Position numbers and translations under genes: made by a program
Shown here: positions 21,385 to 31,770 of the stretch, in pieces
How the letters are laid out: each line of letters opens with the position of its first letter
Position numbering within the stretch: the first letter of the stretch is position 1
The notes under the pieces: model-generated
What the model saw: the letters and a program-made list of their open reading frames with translations, nothing else
The model's database searches: none
Told to the model about the DNA's origin: nothing
Source of the DNA: Shinisaurus crocodilurus
Taxonomy: Eukaryota > Chordata > Lepidosauria > Squamata > Shinisauridae
Direction: 5' to 3'
Assembly (NCBI GenBank): GCA_021292165.1
Contig: CM037877.1
Coordinates: forward strand, 309,198,834 to 309,262,833
DNA: 64,000 nucleotides

Positions 21385-21542
21385 TCCAGGAGTGCTTCCC
21401 ACCAGCTTAGTCCGGTACTCCAGCTGCAGCCCTCTCTGGAGAGGCGGGACTAGTGACGGCCAGGCTGGACCGCTGTAATGCTGCTCTATGTGGTGCCACC
21501 TTTGAAGATAGTTCAGAAACTTCAGCTGGTTCGGAGCTGAAC

Positions 21543-22532
21543 CAGGGATGGGGACTCGGACTCGAGGACTCGACTCGTGAGTCGGACTGAGTCCCCCCTC
21601 TGACTCGACTCGGACTCGAGTCCCAATATTTTTAATGGGACTCGAGACTCGCCCCGGGACTCGAGACCAAGGACTCGTCAACATCCCTGGGCTGTGCCAG
21701 AAGGAGTGGAGAGGAGCGTGATTGCCGGCGAAGAGCGCATGGAAGCGAGGTGTGCCGCTGCTCGGCCACTATGGACAGCTACCAGGAGTGCAGCCCCAAC
21801 AGTGTGTCAAGATTTATTTTGATTGATGTGTTGCGTACTTGGGAGAGGCAGAAGAAGGACCTGAGATTACTCTGTGTGGCTGCTCTGAGTGTGTTTCTGG
21901 TTCCAGCAAGTTCATCACCAGTGGAGCGGGTGTTCAGTGAGGGTGGAATTGTGATGAGATCTCACCGCTCCAGAATGGGGGCCAAACATTTAGAAAAAAT
22001 CATGTTCCTCAAATGCAACATGGATAAGTTTTAGGAAGTACAGCAAGTTTATTTTTTAAAATAATTTTTCTAAAATGCAACCTTTCAGACATTTTGGGTT
22101 TGGCTGCCTCTGCCTGCCTGTCTGGGGTTCCCAGCCTCCTCTGCCTGCCTGGTCTCTTCTTGACCAGTTCAACAGTTGAATTGTCCAAGACAAAGGCCTC
22201 TGCCTGCCTGCTTTGGGGTTCCCTGCCTCCTCTGCCTGCCTGGTTATTTTGGGTTTGTCTGCCTGGTCTGTTCTTGCCAAAATCAGTGGCAGAGTTTTGA
22301 AATAAAAAGGCACACTTGTGCCTAGAATTTATTTAAACCACACATCTGAAGTAGCCTTATTTTGTTGGGAAAAACCCCCATTGATTTTAATAGGGACTCG
22401 TGGTGTCAGCTTTGGGAGTGACTCATGACTTGTGACTCGTGAGTCACCATTTTGGACCAAGGACTTGGACTCGGGTCCAAAGACTCGTGACTCGACTCGT
22501 GACTTGAGACCAAGGACTCTTCCACATCCCTG
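21543..22532 (+). mobile_element. 990-bp hAT transposon, internally deleted, inside L2
   Basis: Ends CAGGGATG and CATCCCTG form the terminal inverted repeat. It is flanked by an exact 8-bp duplication AGCTGAAC (21535-21542 and 22533-22540), the hAT hallmark. Both subterminal zones are packed with GACTCG/CGAGTC and GACTCGTGA motifs (21555-21680, 22396-22520). Carries only the C-terminal transposase domain. Confidence 0.92.
21750..22034 (+). pseudogene. hAT transposase C-terminal (hATC) remnant
   Basis: About 80 codons end in the hAT dimerisation domain: CVAALSVFLVPASSSPVERV, FSEGGIVMRSHRSRM, then KIMFLKCN and a stop at 22034. The pattern (L-x-P-x-S-S-x-P-x-E-R-x-F-S, later R-x-x-x-R-x) is that of the family. 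The N-terminal zinc finger and RNase H-like catalytic region are absent, so it cannot be an active transposase. It could only have moved with a transposase supplied by another element. Confidence 0.85.
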
Positions 22533-23256
22533 AGCTGAACCACCTGAGCACGGTGGGGGCAACATAGTAAGATCAGAGGACACCTACAATGCACCAGTGG
22601 CTCTGGCTGCCAGTGCCTTTCTGAGACCCCTTGAAAATGCTGGTTTTGACCTTTGGAGCCTTATGTAATCTGGGGCCAGTTTCCTTGAAGGACCACCCTC
22701 CCACTCTGGCCTGCCTGCAATGGGAGGTCAGCGGCCAATGCATTGCTCGTACGCCTGCCAATCAGGGACAACTAGACTGGAGAACACCCGAGGGAGAGGC
22801 ATTTTCCGGCTGTGCCCACCCCCAGTTGCAGAACACATGCCACCCGGAGTGTGTCCCGCCCCGTCATTGCAGGCTTTTTGAAGAGCTCCCAAGACTCATT
22901 TTCTCCGACCGTTTCTTAAGATGGGTTTTTATGACACAACTGAACTGTGAGATGGTTTTAGCTGCTACTTAAGTATTGAGTGGTACTTTTGCATTGGACT
23001 GAACAGTAGGTTTTCGTTTTCAGCTCGCTTTTATTAACCGTTAAGTTCGTTCGTAAGCTGATTTTTATTATGATGATTTGTGTTTATATCAGTTTCTGGA
23101 AGCTGCCTTGAGTGGTGTTTTCCCCCTTAAAGTCTCACACAAGTATCTTAAATAAATTAATAAAGTGATGGATGTTGGTCAGCTACAAAGAGGCAGCTTA
23201 TCTGAGTAGCAGGGCAGCAGAAAGGAAGCAGAAGCTAAGAATCCATCTCTAACTAA

Positions 23257-23370
23257 AAGCACAATCCTATGCAAGTTGAGAGAAAGGCCTACAACTCCCA
23301 GCATGCCCCAGCCAGCTATGCTGGCTGGGGCATGCTGGGAGTTGTAGGCCTTTCTCTCTCACTTGTTTTC
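23257..23370. mobile_element. foldback MITE, family B-like
   Basis: AGCACAATCCTATGCAAGTT, then GAAAGGCCTACAACTCCCAG with a perfect arm ending GGGAGTTGTAGGCCTTTC. The right outer arm is degenerate. Confidence 0.75.
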
Positions 23371-23539
23371 CTGCCACAGATCTGTCTCCAGGCCACTTAT
23401 GTTCAGGGTTGAGTGATCATATTACCAGAGGTAGACCTCAGAATTTCCATCCACTTGATTAGTTTTGCCCAAGTAAACCCAAATGGGTCCACCCTGTTCT
23501 GGAGCACTCCTGTCTCTTTCGGTTTCCCTTCTGATGCTT

Positions 23540-23715
23540 GGAACTTTTTATCTCGCCTTTGTCTTCCAAGAAGATGAGGGCACGGGGTGTGGGGTATCCC
23601 ACGCTCTCCTCGCAACGATCCTGTGAGGTCCTGCGGCTGGCCCAGAGTCACACGGTGAGCCTTACAGCTGAGCTTGGATCTGAAGCTGGGTCTCCCCAGT
23701 CCAGGTTCGACACTC
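23540..23715 (-). mobile_element. CORE-SINE, antisense, degenerate
   Basis: GATCCTGTGAGGTCC, CGGCTGGCCCAGAGTCACAC, GTGAGCCTTACAGCTGAGC: the MIR-like core in reverse. Confidence 0.6.
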
Positions 23716-24118
23716 TTATTATTTATTTATTTATTACATTTATCAATCGCCCATCTGGCCGGTCACCCGGCCACCCTGGGCGATGTACAATTAAAATACA
23801 GTAAAACACAATAAAATATAACAATTAAAACAATATAAAAAATTCTCATTAAAAACCTAACCCACCCCATATTCCCGCCTGAACAGCCATGTTTTTAATG
23901 CACGGCGGAAGCTCATCACGGAGGGGGCATGGCGAAGGTCACTAGGGAGGGAGTTCCATAATGTGGGGGCCGCCACAGAGAAGGCCCTCTTCCTAGTCCC
24001 CACCAGCCTGGCTGCTCTGGCTGATGGGATAAGGAGAAGGCCGTCCGTGGCAGACCTTGTTGAGCGGCCTACTTGATGTTGCTGGAGGCGCTCCTTGAGA
24101 TAAGCTGGGCCGGAGCCG
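23716..24118 (-). mobile_element. L2-type LINE 3' end and ORF2 end, antisense
   Basis: (TTATT)n tail then the same sequence as 11960-12345 with few changes. Truncated at GGGCCGGAGCCG. Adjacent sequence resumes with (TTTA)n and a family C MITE. Confidence 0.85.
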
Positions 24119-24149
24119 TTTATTTATTATTTATTAATTATATTTATAT

Positions 24150-24260
24150 CAGCCTTTCCCAATCTGGTACCCTACAGACGTGTTGGACCGCATGCTGGCT
24201 GGGGATTATGGGAGCTGTAGTCCAATGCATCTGCACGGCGCCAGGCTGCAGAGGGCTGTG
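24150..24260. mobile_element. family C MITE, diverged
   Basis: CAGCCTTTCCCAATCTGGTA, GTGTTGGACCGCATGCTGG, then GGGAGCTGTAGTCCAATGC and CACGGCGCCAGGCTG. Confidence 0.65.
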
Positions 24261-24324
24261 GCACATCACAGGGGTTGTCTACTGCCGGCTCCCCCAGGAG
24301 TAATTCAGCAGCAATTCTGACTTC

Positions 24325-24572
24325 TGAGAGCCAGCGTGGCACAGTGGTGAGAGTGTTGGCCTAGGACTCGGGAGATCCGGGTTCTAGTCCCCACTTGTCC
24401 ATAAAGCTCGACTGGGTGACTTTGGGCCAGTCACTGACTCTCAGCCTAACCTACCTCTCAGGGCTGTTGTGAGGATAAAATGGAGAGGAGGAGGACTATA
24501 TAAGCCACCTTGGGTTCCTTGCAAGAGGGGGGGAAAGGCAGGATATAAATATAATTAATAAATAATAAATAA
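24325..24572 (+). mobile_element. CORE-SINE, full length
   Basis: tRNA-like head GAGAGCCAGCGTGGCACAGT and GGAGATCCGGGTTCTAGTCC (box B). Core GGTGACTTTGGGCCAGTCAC, CTCAGCCTAACCTACC and GGGCTGTTGTGAGGATAAAA. Tail CTTGGGTTCCTTGCAAGAGG, GGCAGGATATAAATATAA and (AATAAAT)n. Confidence 0.9.
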
Positions 24573-24789
24573 ACTACAGTTGTTCACCCGTGAACGCTAC
24601 AGGAGCTGCAGAATGTGCCGTCCTCGGGCTTGCGGTAAACTAGCCCTAAAGTTTCCGGCATGTTGGGGTCGGAGACTTTGCACAGGCAACAGGGAACAAC
24701 AGCATGGACGTTCAAAGCAGAGACCCCAGTGGAGAGGCCGCCGTGCTTCCAGGTTGGCGTAAGCGGCTGCTCCGTGTTGTCAGAGGCGG

Positions 24790-24975
24790 CAGGGCCGGCG
24801 TCACAGGTAGGCATGGTGGGGCGGCAGCCGGCGGGGGGGGGCCCACTGACAAGAGCCCCTTGGGCTTGCTCCTCCTCTTCACCGTGGCAACCAACGTTCA
24901 CCCCCCTTTTGCTTTGCCCCATTGAGGGTGTCTTGCCCACGGGCGGCCCCTCCAAAAAACCTGGAGCGGGCCCTG
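24790..24975. mobile_element. hAT MITE, CAGGGCCGG family
   Basis: Ends CAGGGCCGGCG and CGGGCCCTG. Flanks AGAGGCGG and CGAGGCTG match 6/8. Interior is GC-rich with GACAAGAGCCCCTTGGGC. Related copies at 28.0 and 53.4-54.6 kb. Confidence 0.7.
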
Positions 24976-25644
24976 CGAGGCTGGTGGTTCTCCTCCGCCC
25001 CAAGCCACCGGGAGATCCCCCTCTCCAGCTTCCGGGCTCATCTGGTTTCTAATCAGCTTGTAAACAGATTCGCCGAAGGTTTCCTCCCCACCCCCCTGCT
25101 CACCACCCTCCCGCCCTCGTCTCCCACAAGTCAATATTACAATTTACTAGCCCAGGCAGTTCCTATTGACTGGGGCCGGACTCTGATCAATAAATCATGA
25201 CATCGACAGCCGTGAGCCAACTGCAAGGGAAGATTATGCAGAGTGAACGGCGGGGGGGGGGGCTCACAGCGCCCTTTTCGCCTCTGGCAGGGGAGCTGCC
25301 CCCCCCTTCCCTGGGGGGGGGGGCAGGGAACATTCTGTGGAGTGGGAGAACCCGAATGTTCTGGACCTTTGCCAGGGTGGCTTTGGACCAGGCCAGAGAA
25401 CCGAGGATGTGCTTGCAGCCCGGTGCGCAATGCCTTGAACAGCTGCACCCTACTGAACTTTGCAGCCCTCAAAACTGCGGATAACGAAATGCGGGGCGCT
25501 GGCGGGGGGGGTGATTGTGGGATCTGGCAGGATCTCCCTGACCTTCCTCCCCCAGTTCTCTTGTGTACAGGAGGCTGCTGGCTGAGATCTGAAAAGAAGA
25601 CCTTTGGTGCTGTCAGGATGTCAGTGACGGTCAAGTGGACCGTA
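24976..25644. other. unassigned, G-tract rich
   Basis: Three long G runs (25252-25262, 25312-25323, 25505-25511). The block 25040-25210 is repeat-free with GTTTCTAATCAGCTTG, CAATATTACAATTTACTAG and CTGATCAATAAATCATGACA, and may be conserved non-coding. Confidence 0.35.
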
Positions 25645-25895
25645 CAGTAATACCTTGGGTTGCAAGTAACTTGGTTTGAGAGCGTTTTGCAAGACAAGCA
25701 AATGTTTAAATATTTATTTTATTTTTTTTTACTTGATATACAAGCGACGTCTTGCAATACAAGTACTGTAATACGGCTTAAATTAAAAATCTCTATACAA
25801 ATTTTTTTGGGGGGGATTTCGTTTTGATATAAGAGTGTTTTGGATTACAAGCACGTTTCCGGAACGAATTTTGCTCTCAATCCAAGGCATGACTG
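25645..25895. mobile_element. 251-bp Tc1/mariner-type MITE
   Basis: Flanked by TA on both sides (25643-25644, 25896-25897). Left CAGTAATACCTTGGGTTGCA, right complement CAGTCATGCCTTGGATTGAG. AT-rich middle with GATATACAAGCGACGTC. Almost identical to 38881-39130. Confidence 0.85.
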
Positions 25896-25897
25896 TA

Positions 25898-26599
25898 TTT
25901 TTGTCCAACCCCAGCCTTGCAGCCTCTGCTCTTATGCAGGGCTTGGCCAGAGTTTGGGTCAAGAGGGTGTGGGTCAGCAGACCGGAACGGCACCCAGATG
26001 AGGCTGCAGGGTCAGTCAGAGCAGCTCTGGCCATCAGGAGAGGGTGTGGCGGAGAGGCTGCCTCTGGGTTCAGCCCTTCCCGATCCGGCAGGTTCGCACG
26101 ATTCATTTATGGAATTCCCTGTTGTGGCGGTAAAGGATTAGACAGATTCGTGGAGATGGAGGGAAGAAGGCTCATCAACAGGTATTAGCTGTGACATCTA
26201 ATTGGAGCCTCCATATTCAGAGGCATTGTGAACCCGCTCTCCGAATACCACTTGAGGCACACCGGGGGTGGGGCAGGTGGGCCGCAGAAATGCCAGCTGT
26301 GCGCAGCGGCCAAGAACACGCTTCAACACCACTGTGAAAGATGGTATTTCTGGGGGAGGGGAGGGGGATTCTACCACATCTACCAGTTTTGGATTCTGCC
26401 TAGAAAACAGACCCGGATTCTTCTCAAAAAAAAAACATACGGGTTTATTTTACAGTCTGTAGGATCAGAATTTTGGAGCTGAACAAGGAACATGAAAATA
26501 TTCTGTAGGACAGCATGCCTAGGATCACATAAAAATCAACCCGGTCGCTCCCAATTGCCCAGAACCTTTCCTCCGCTCTCCCTCGACAGCCCACCTTCG
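25898..26599. other. unassigned stretch
   Basis: Nothing recognised. Confidence 0.4.
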
Positions 26600-26779
26600 C
26601 TGACCCAACCCAACCCCCCCCCCCCCGGCATTCTCTTGTGCAGGAAAACACTGCACGAAAGGCAGGAAACCACCAAAGGATTGGTGGTTGGGGGAAAGGG
26701 GTGGAGCTTTTCCAGGCAACCCCAAAGGGCTGGAATGTGACCCAGATGTGGGCCGCTGGCCTGAGCTCCAACACCCCTG
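26600..26779. mobile_element. hAT MITE fragment
   Basis: AAACACTGCACGAAAGGCAG, GGTTGGGGGAAAGGGGTGG, then CTGAGCTCCAACACCCCTG. Shares the inner order with the better copy at 42881-43153. Confidence 0.5.
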
Positions 26780-26783
26780 GCTT

Positions 26784-27282
26784 AACGTTAGGGCCAGCCC
26801 TGCCCCTGTGGAAATCCATGTTCATGTTGCTCTTTCACCACATGGTGGCACTTCTGTGAACAGGTGGACCACTTGGGAGGGTCTCTCTCTGCCAGAGCTG
26901 TGGCCCTCTGGTCCCCCGCTTTTGACCTGCTGCAGCACTGAGGACTGGAGGGGGGGGCCCGGTCATCTCCTGCTTTATTTCGAATGGCTGCTCTCCGATT
27001 ATTGATGATCGCAGCCAAGGGATTGGCGTCCGGCTTTCTCTGGGTTGCTCCCACTGCTGCCACCCCAAAGGGTCTCAGGGTGACTCTGACCTTTTTAATA
27101 CAGAGGGGGAAGTCATTCTTCCACTTGCTATCAAGATAAAAGTGGCAATTCTTTCATGATAATGCGATAGATGGTTGTAAGTAACTAGCTTCTAGAGCTG
27201 GAGAGGAGAGAGGAAAAGCCCTGAATGTAAATGAAACCGGGAGCTATCAACCCCAAACAGCATGACTGGTTTGCATTTAACC
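26784..27282. other. unassigned stretch
   Basis: Nothing recognised. Confidence 0.4.
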
Positions 27283-27487
27283 TTTACAGGACCATCTTTA
27301 CAGGACCATCTTCTATCTGGTAACCTGTGTCCTCACTGTGGGAAGCTGTGTGGATCTAGAATTGGCCTCCACAGTCACTTACGGACCCATCGCTAGAGTC
27401 TACACAATCTTCTTTAGAATTTCCTCCTTTTATCCCGGAAGACAATCTTACTCGGTCACGAGTGATCGCCTGATGATGATGATGAAT
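27283..27487 (+). mobile_element. zinc-finger LINE 3' end, 5'-truncated
   Basis: Covers only the last part of the ORF2 finger (CCTGTGTCCTCACTGTGGG...GACCCATCGCTAG) and the 3' tail GGTCACGAGTGATCGCC(TGA)n. The 5' junction has a 14-bp direct repeat TTTACAGGACCATC (27283-27296, 27297-27310). Confidence 0.85.
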
Positions 27488-28005
27488 TATTACCATAATT
27501 TGCAATAATATGGTAGGCACGAGGCCATTTATAGTGAACAAATCCCATCCCCCCAGTAGGATCCTTACGAAGTTGCCATCTTTTTCCCCCTGGCAGGGCT
27601 CTTGTGCATTTCTCAACTGGCAAGACAAAAGAGGAATTCGAACAGGCACAGCTTCCCCCAGCATGGAAATAGAATGATAATGGAAGCAGCACCTGTTGAA
27701 TTGGTCTGGCTGCTTGCAGCTGCTGAACTTCTACCTAGGGAGGTTTTGCCTCAGAGAGCACAGGATACCCATTTTGAAACAGCTGGATTGACTTCCAGTT
27801 AGTTCCTGGGCCCAATTCAAACTGCTGGCCATTACCTTGAAAGCCCCCCTAACGTTTAGGGCCTAAACTGTCCCAAGTCCTAGGTACTTAAAGAGCTGCT
27901 GTAGAGGTTATTCTATGGGGTGTGGCATAGGAGGTTCCTTGCAGCAGGGCCTTTTCCATGGTGGCACCAAGGTTTCGGAACTCTTTCCCAAGGGAAGTAT
28001 GGTCC
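27488..28005 (+). mobile_element. unassigned, then L2-type fragment (from about 27790)
   Basis: From 27790: TTCCAGTTAGTTCCTGGGCC, CAGCAGGGCCTTTTCCATGG and CACCAAGGTTTCGGAACTCT, the decayed form of the L2 ORF2 end. The part before 27790 is unassigned. Confidence 0.5.
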
Positions 28006-28347
28006 CAGTGCTGGCTCCAGGTTTTCGAGGGCCCTTGGGCAAAGCACCCTGTGAGACTACCTTCTCACCGCCACGGTCACCAGCTGCTACTGCTCCCCTT
28101 CCTCTGGCTCATCATGGCTGCCACTTGCTTGCTTGGCAGGCAGAGAGCCAGGGAGCCAGGAGGCCGTGGCATCCGCTCCTCCTCCTCCTCCCCGCCACTG
28201 TTGTCTCAGTGAGAGGCAGGTGAACAAGCAGGGTGCAATGGGGAAGAGGAGCAAGCCCAGGGTGCTCTTGTCGGGGGGGGGGCGGTGGCTGCTATGGTGT
28301 GGACCCTTGGCAGGTGCCCAACCGTGCCCAACCTCGACGCTCCACTG
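28006..28347. mobile_element. hAT element, CAGGGCCGG-related, about 342 bp
   Basis: CAGTGCTGGCTCCAGG...GAGGGCCCTTGGGCAAAGC on the left, complement CAGTGGAGCGTCGAGG on the right. Interior ACCTTCTCACCGCCACGG, CTCATCATGGCTGCCACTTG and AGAGCCAGGGAGCCAGGAGG also occurs at 53.4-54.6 kb. It ends just past the predicted ARID3C 3' end. Confidence 0.6.
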
Positions 28348-28549
28348 TGAATATTCCTTTTTTTCAGGGGGCTGCTGGGGACGCATTCTGGGAAAGAGAC
28401 GCACTTTCTGGGTGCGAAGAGTGCCAGACGCAAGAACAAGGCCATTATTGTCAATCGGGTGTGTCTGAAAAGCAGCAATCGTTTTAATTGTCAAACTGTG
28501 CCCAAAGTCAGAGCAACTGAAGGAAAAAGTCTCCTGCGTCTGATTTATC

Positions 28550-30791
28550 ATTTAAAATTATTTCCACTTTTATTTTTTTTATCTCGCTTGACACTTGCAT
28601 TCATTCCCCTGAGCGCCACAATCCAGAACCCACCGCAGTGTGCTGGACTGACTCCGAAACGTACAAGAAAGATGGGAACATAGCAGAGAGAACAAACCAA
28701 GCAGGAGAGAAGAACGACGGCAGGTGGGGAAGTATCATATACACAAAGAGGGAGAGATAATCAAATGCTACCAACCTAGCACAGCAGAGGAAGAACTGCA
28801 GAAAGTCAGAAAGACACAGAAATGAGATCGTCGGCCGCTTCCCTTTCCCTTATTAGTGTGCTATTGTTCTGATGGCGTGGAAACCAAGTGCCCAATGCAT
28901 TCCATCTTTGGTACAAGAGCTTAAAAACTATAACCCGCAGTAGCACCCAAACCCTGGTCCTCCTGCCCATGTTAGGATCTTCCAACGGTTTTTTTAAAGG
29001 TCCTCTTCCGGGGGCAGTCCTGGCAATGTCCATCTCTGAAGATAGGGGGTCTCCAAACCTGGGTATCCCCCCACGAGGGTACCAGCTTCTGCCCATCCAC
29101 GCGCCCCTGGCCATGCCGCCGACATGGGATGCCACAGAACCGAACACGACACGTGGCCCCCGCAGCTCCCTCGGCATGAGAAGAGCATTTCTTTGGTCAA
29201 GCGCACTATTGTTTTCAACTGCTGGGGAAGAAACATCAAGGCAGGCAGCAGGAGTGCGGAGCCCGCCTGTCTACCACTGCCCGCCTCTGCCAGCGGCCGG
29301 CACAACTGCGCCGCAGCGTCAGCACCAGTGAAAAAACGGCCATGCCGTCAACCGTGTCCCCCCCCCTTGTTCTGCTCCCCGCAGGCGCTGTTCAAGGAGC
29401 CGGCCCCACCCATTGGCACATCTTAAAAGAACATGAGGTAGATGAAATTGGTCTCTTCTTTGGTACATTTATCGTTCTGCACTAGCACAAAGTAGATCCC
29501 CTCCCTTCCCCCGCCCCGAAATCCAGTGTTTCAAAAGGAGACAAAATCCGGTCGCCCCCCTCCATGGCTACCTAACCACGGCCAGAGGCAGACCCACCCA
29601 CCAGCCCCGTCATACCCGCTCCGAACGGGTGGCGTGATGAAAGCGCGCCAAGGTATCGGCCTGTGTGCGCGTTCCCCGATGGGCGCCCCCCCGTATCTCA
29701 TCAGGCCGGTGAGGTATTGGGAAAGAGGAGGCATTTGTGTCGCGGGGAGAGGCCAAAGCGAGGGGGGGGCGAGTCTGAAGTCCTAAAAAAGCAAGTGGGT
29801 AGCGCAGCTCCGCCATGGCGGGGTATGACAAGGAAACCCAGAAGTGCAATCCATCTCCGAAGCCTCATCTTTGCTCGGCCACACCCCTATAAAAATCCCT
29901 TCTGGAGGCTCCGGCCAGCCTCATTCCACTCTAGAAGCCCCCCCCTACGACCATCTTCGTCTCAAGACCTTCCGCCCCCACCCCTCTTGCCCACCTGTCC
30001 CATATACCCCCCTCGTCCAGTCTTCCCACCTGTGCACCTGATCTAAGTTCCTAGGCCTTACCGTCTCCTTCTACCTTCATTCTGTCCCCTCGCCTACATC
30101 CCAATGTGCTGACATCCGCGAGGTCAATGCAACTTGGGATTCTGCCTCTGCCCCCCACCCCACCCCCAAGGTCTTTGTTGCCTGTTGCAGCTGCAGCAAA
30201 TTCGATCCACGGAATGGCTGGACCCGGGATCACAGGAGAAACGGGGCGGGTGTGCAAGGGAGAGCAGGGAAGGACCGTGTAATGGTGAAGATGGTGGCGT
30301 GTGTTAAGAGCATGCTGTACATCGGGGCAGAGAAGTGTGCGCATCACCTGGGGGAGGGGAGAAGAGGACGAGGAAGGGCACGCCCACCCCGCCGGCACAC
30401 GCCCACCCGCCGCCGGGTCTTCTCAGGCGCCCCAGTGGAACCCAGAGTCCAATCTCAACAACGGTCGCTGGAAGTGAAGGCGAAGCAGCCGGAGCCCCAA
30501 GGTTGGCTCCACCTCCTCCCGTCAGCCCCTCAAGCTCCCCCACCCCACCCCAAAGCTTTCCTCGCCGGCCTCTGCTCAAGCGTGTTTCTCCCTCCTGTCC
30601 GCTGCCTCGCCCAGAAGTCCCCCTTCCCCGCAGGAACGGATGGGGCTGCAACACCCGGCCACCCTGAGCCAAAGGCCCGGGATGCCCTCTGCTGGGCCCC
30701 GGCGCAGGTGCGCAGGTGTGTAGCTCTGCTGTCCGAGGACTCTGGCACCAGGTCAATGGGGCGGAGGGGGAGGCTCTCGGGACGTCCCCCG
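28550..30791 (-). other. ARID3C: probable ARID3C 3' UTR
   Basis: About 2.2 kb of repeat-free sequence lies directly after the stop codon. It runs to the first AATAAA on the minus strand (28574-28569, in an A-rich patch). An ATTAAA lies further on at 28488-28483. The boundary is inferred from the signal and from the transposon that begins just beyond. No transcript evidence is available. Confidence 0.45.
28569..28574 (-). terminator. candidate polyadenylation signal AATAAA
   Basis: First AATAAA on the minus strand downstream of the ARID3C stop codon. Read as TTTATT on the plus strand. Confidence 0.4.
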
Positions 30792-30931
30792 TCACGGCGA
30801 GGTGCTGGCTGGAGTGTGACCGCGCGCCGCCGCCGTGGACAGCAGCTGGTTCTGGGACGTCACCGGGCTGATGTGACTGTGGGTGCCCCCGGCACCGCCT
30901 GTGATGCCAGACCTTCGGGCAAACAGCACGC
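30792..30931 (-). CDS. ARID3C: ARID3C last coding exon (REKLES C-terminus and stop)
   Basis: Acceptor CCACAG ends at 30932. The exon opens with GC, completing a split Gly, then VLFARRSGITGGAGG and a Ser/Thr/Ala-rich tail ending HTPASTSP and TGA at 30794-30792. VLFA closes the REKLES-beta segment in all ARID3 proteins. The RR after it favours ARID3C over 3A (VLFAQ-P) and 3B (VLFAQK), as I recall those sequences. The phase (2 nt to finish a codon) agrees with the exon before it. The tail after VLFARR is family-variable and has no known function. Confidence 0.9.
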
Positions 30932-31454
30932 CTGTGGAGGCAAGAGAGAAGCCAGAGTTACACCCAGACCACCCGGGTGGTCCTGCAAAGCCCGGAACAC
31001 AGGTTTCCCAAACCGAGAAGGGGCTGCTGCTCACCCCCTTCCAGAACCGGCTCTGAGGTGACCGGCGCCCCTCCCAGCCGACCCCTCGCCCCACACAGGG
31101 GCGGCACGGCACAAGAGCATCCCTCCCCCCACACGTCGCCTCCTCCTTTCTCCTCACTTCTTGGATGCCTTTCGCAGGACATTTCGGACACGGCTGTGGA
31201 TGGCCCCTCGTAACTGATCTTAAGGCCGCCCCTTTCTCATAATACTGTGAATTCTGGGAGAATGAATCATATCTGCAATTGTGTACTTTACGGATCCCCG
31301 GCGGAAACCGAGGAGTATTCTCCGCTTCCAGCCTCCCCCACTTGCAAAGCAAATGATTTTTTTCTACTTGTTTAGCCTGCTTGTGGAAAATGCATCCCAA
31401 TTCAGAGTTGGAAGAACTTATGAATGATGAAGGATGTAACATCTGAACATGTAA

Positions 31455-31569
31455 CTTCTGGACAGCCCTGAACAGCCGGATCTCGTCTGATCTGGGAAGC
31501 TAAGCAGGGTCGGACCTGGTTAGTGCCTGGATGGGAGACCACTTTGGAACACCAGGTTGTTGTAGGGAG
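31455..31569 (+). pseudogene. 5S rRNA-like sequence (full length)
   Basis: Covers most of 5S: CCCTGAACAGCCGGATCTCG, TCTGATCTGGGAAGCTAAGC, AGGGTCGGACCTGGTTAGTG, CCTGGATGGGAGACC, then CACCAGGTTGTTGTAGG. All three internal promoter boxes are present with scattered changes. There is no T run for Pol III termination at the end; a tRNA-type SINE follows within four bases. Confidence 0.75.
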
Positions 31570-31572
31570 GGA

Positions 31573-31770
31573 CCCATAGCTCAGTGTGACAGATAGAGCA
31601 CAGGTTTGGCACGCAGAAGGTCCCGGGTTCGATCCTCGGCCTCTCCAGGCAGGGCTTGGAAGGAATCCTGCCTGGAACCCTGGAGAGCCGCTGTTGCCAG
31701 TCAGTGTCGACAATACTGGGCCAGATGGACCAATGGTCTGACTCAGTATAAGGCAGCTTCCGACGTTCCA
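31573..31770 (+). mobile_element. tRNA-derived SINE
   Basis: Box A CATAGCTCAGTGTGACAG, box B GGTCCCGGGTTCGATCCTC, body GCCTGGAACCCTGGAGAGCC, tail ATGGTCTGACTCAGTATAAG and GCAGCTTCCGACGTTC. Best copy of this family in the window. Confidence 0.85.

Larger units (their letters stand above)
19625..23166 (+). mobile_element. L2-type LINE with three nested insertions
   Basis: Starts in the reverse transcriptase: LPFLGKVWERVPASQLQAIL, PFQSGLGPGYGTETASVVLV, ATFDTVSHGILLDQ. After a MITE it continues with NKLRLYLDKMEVLRAGEPAT and LDGVALPLKGQARSLGALLD. After a second insertion the ORF2 end follows (LYVVPPLKIVQKLQLVRS), broken by an hAT element. The 3' UTR ends at GAAGCTGCCTTGAGTGG...AATAAATTAATAAAG. 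Frame is disrupted throughout; the element is dead. The RT, C-terminal and 3' parts lie in correct order, so the insertions are secondary. Confidence 0.8.

Noticed and set aside
31455..31569. Functional 5S rRNA gene
   Set aside because: Several changes from 5S, no T-run terminator, and a SINE directly after. More likely a 5S-derived repeat.
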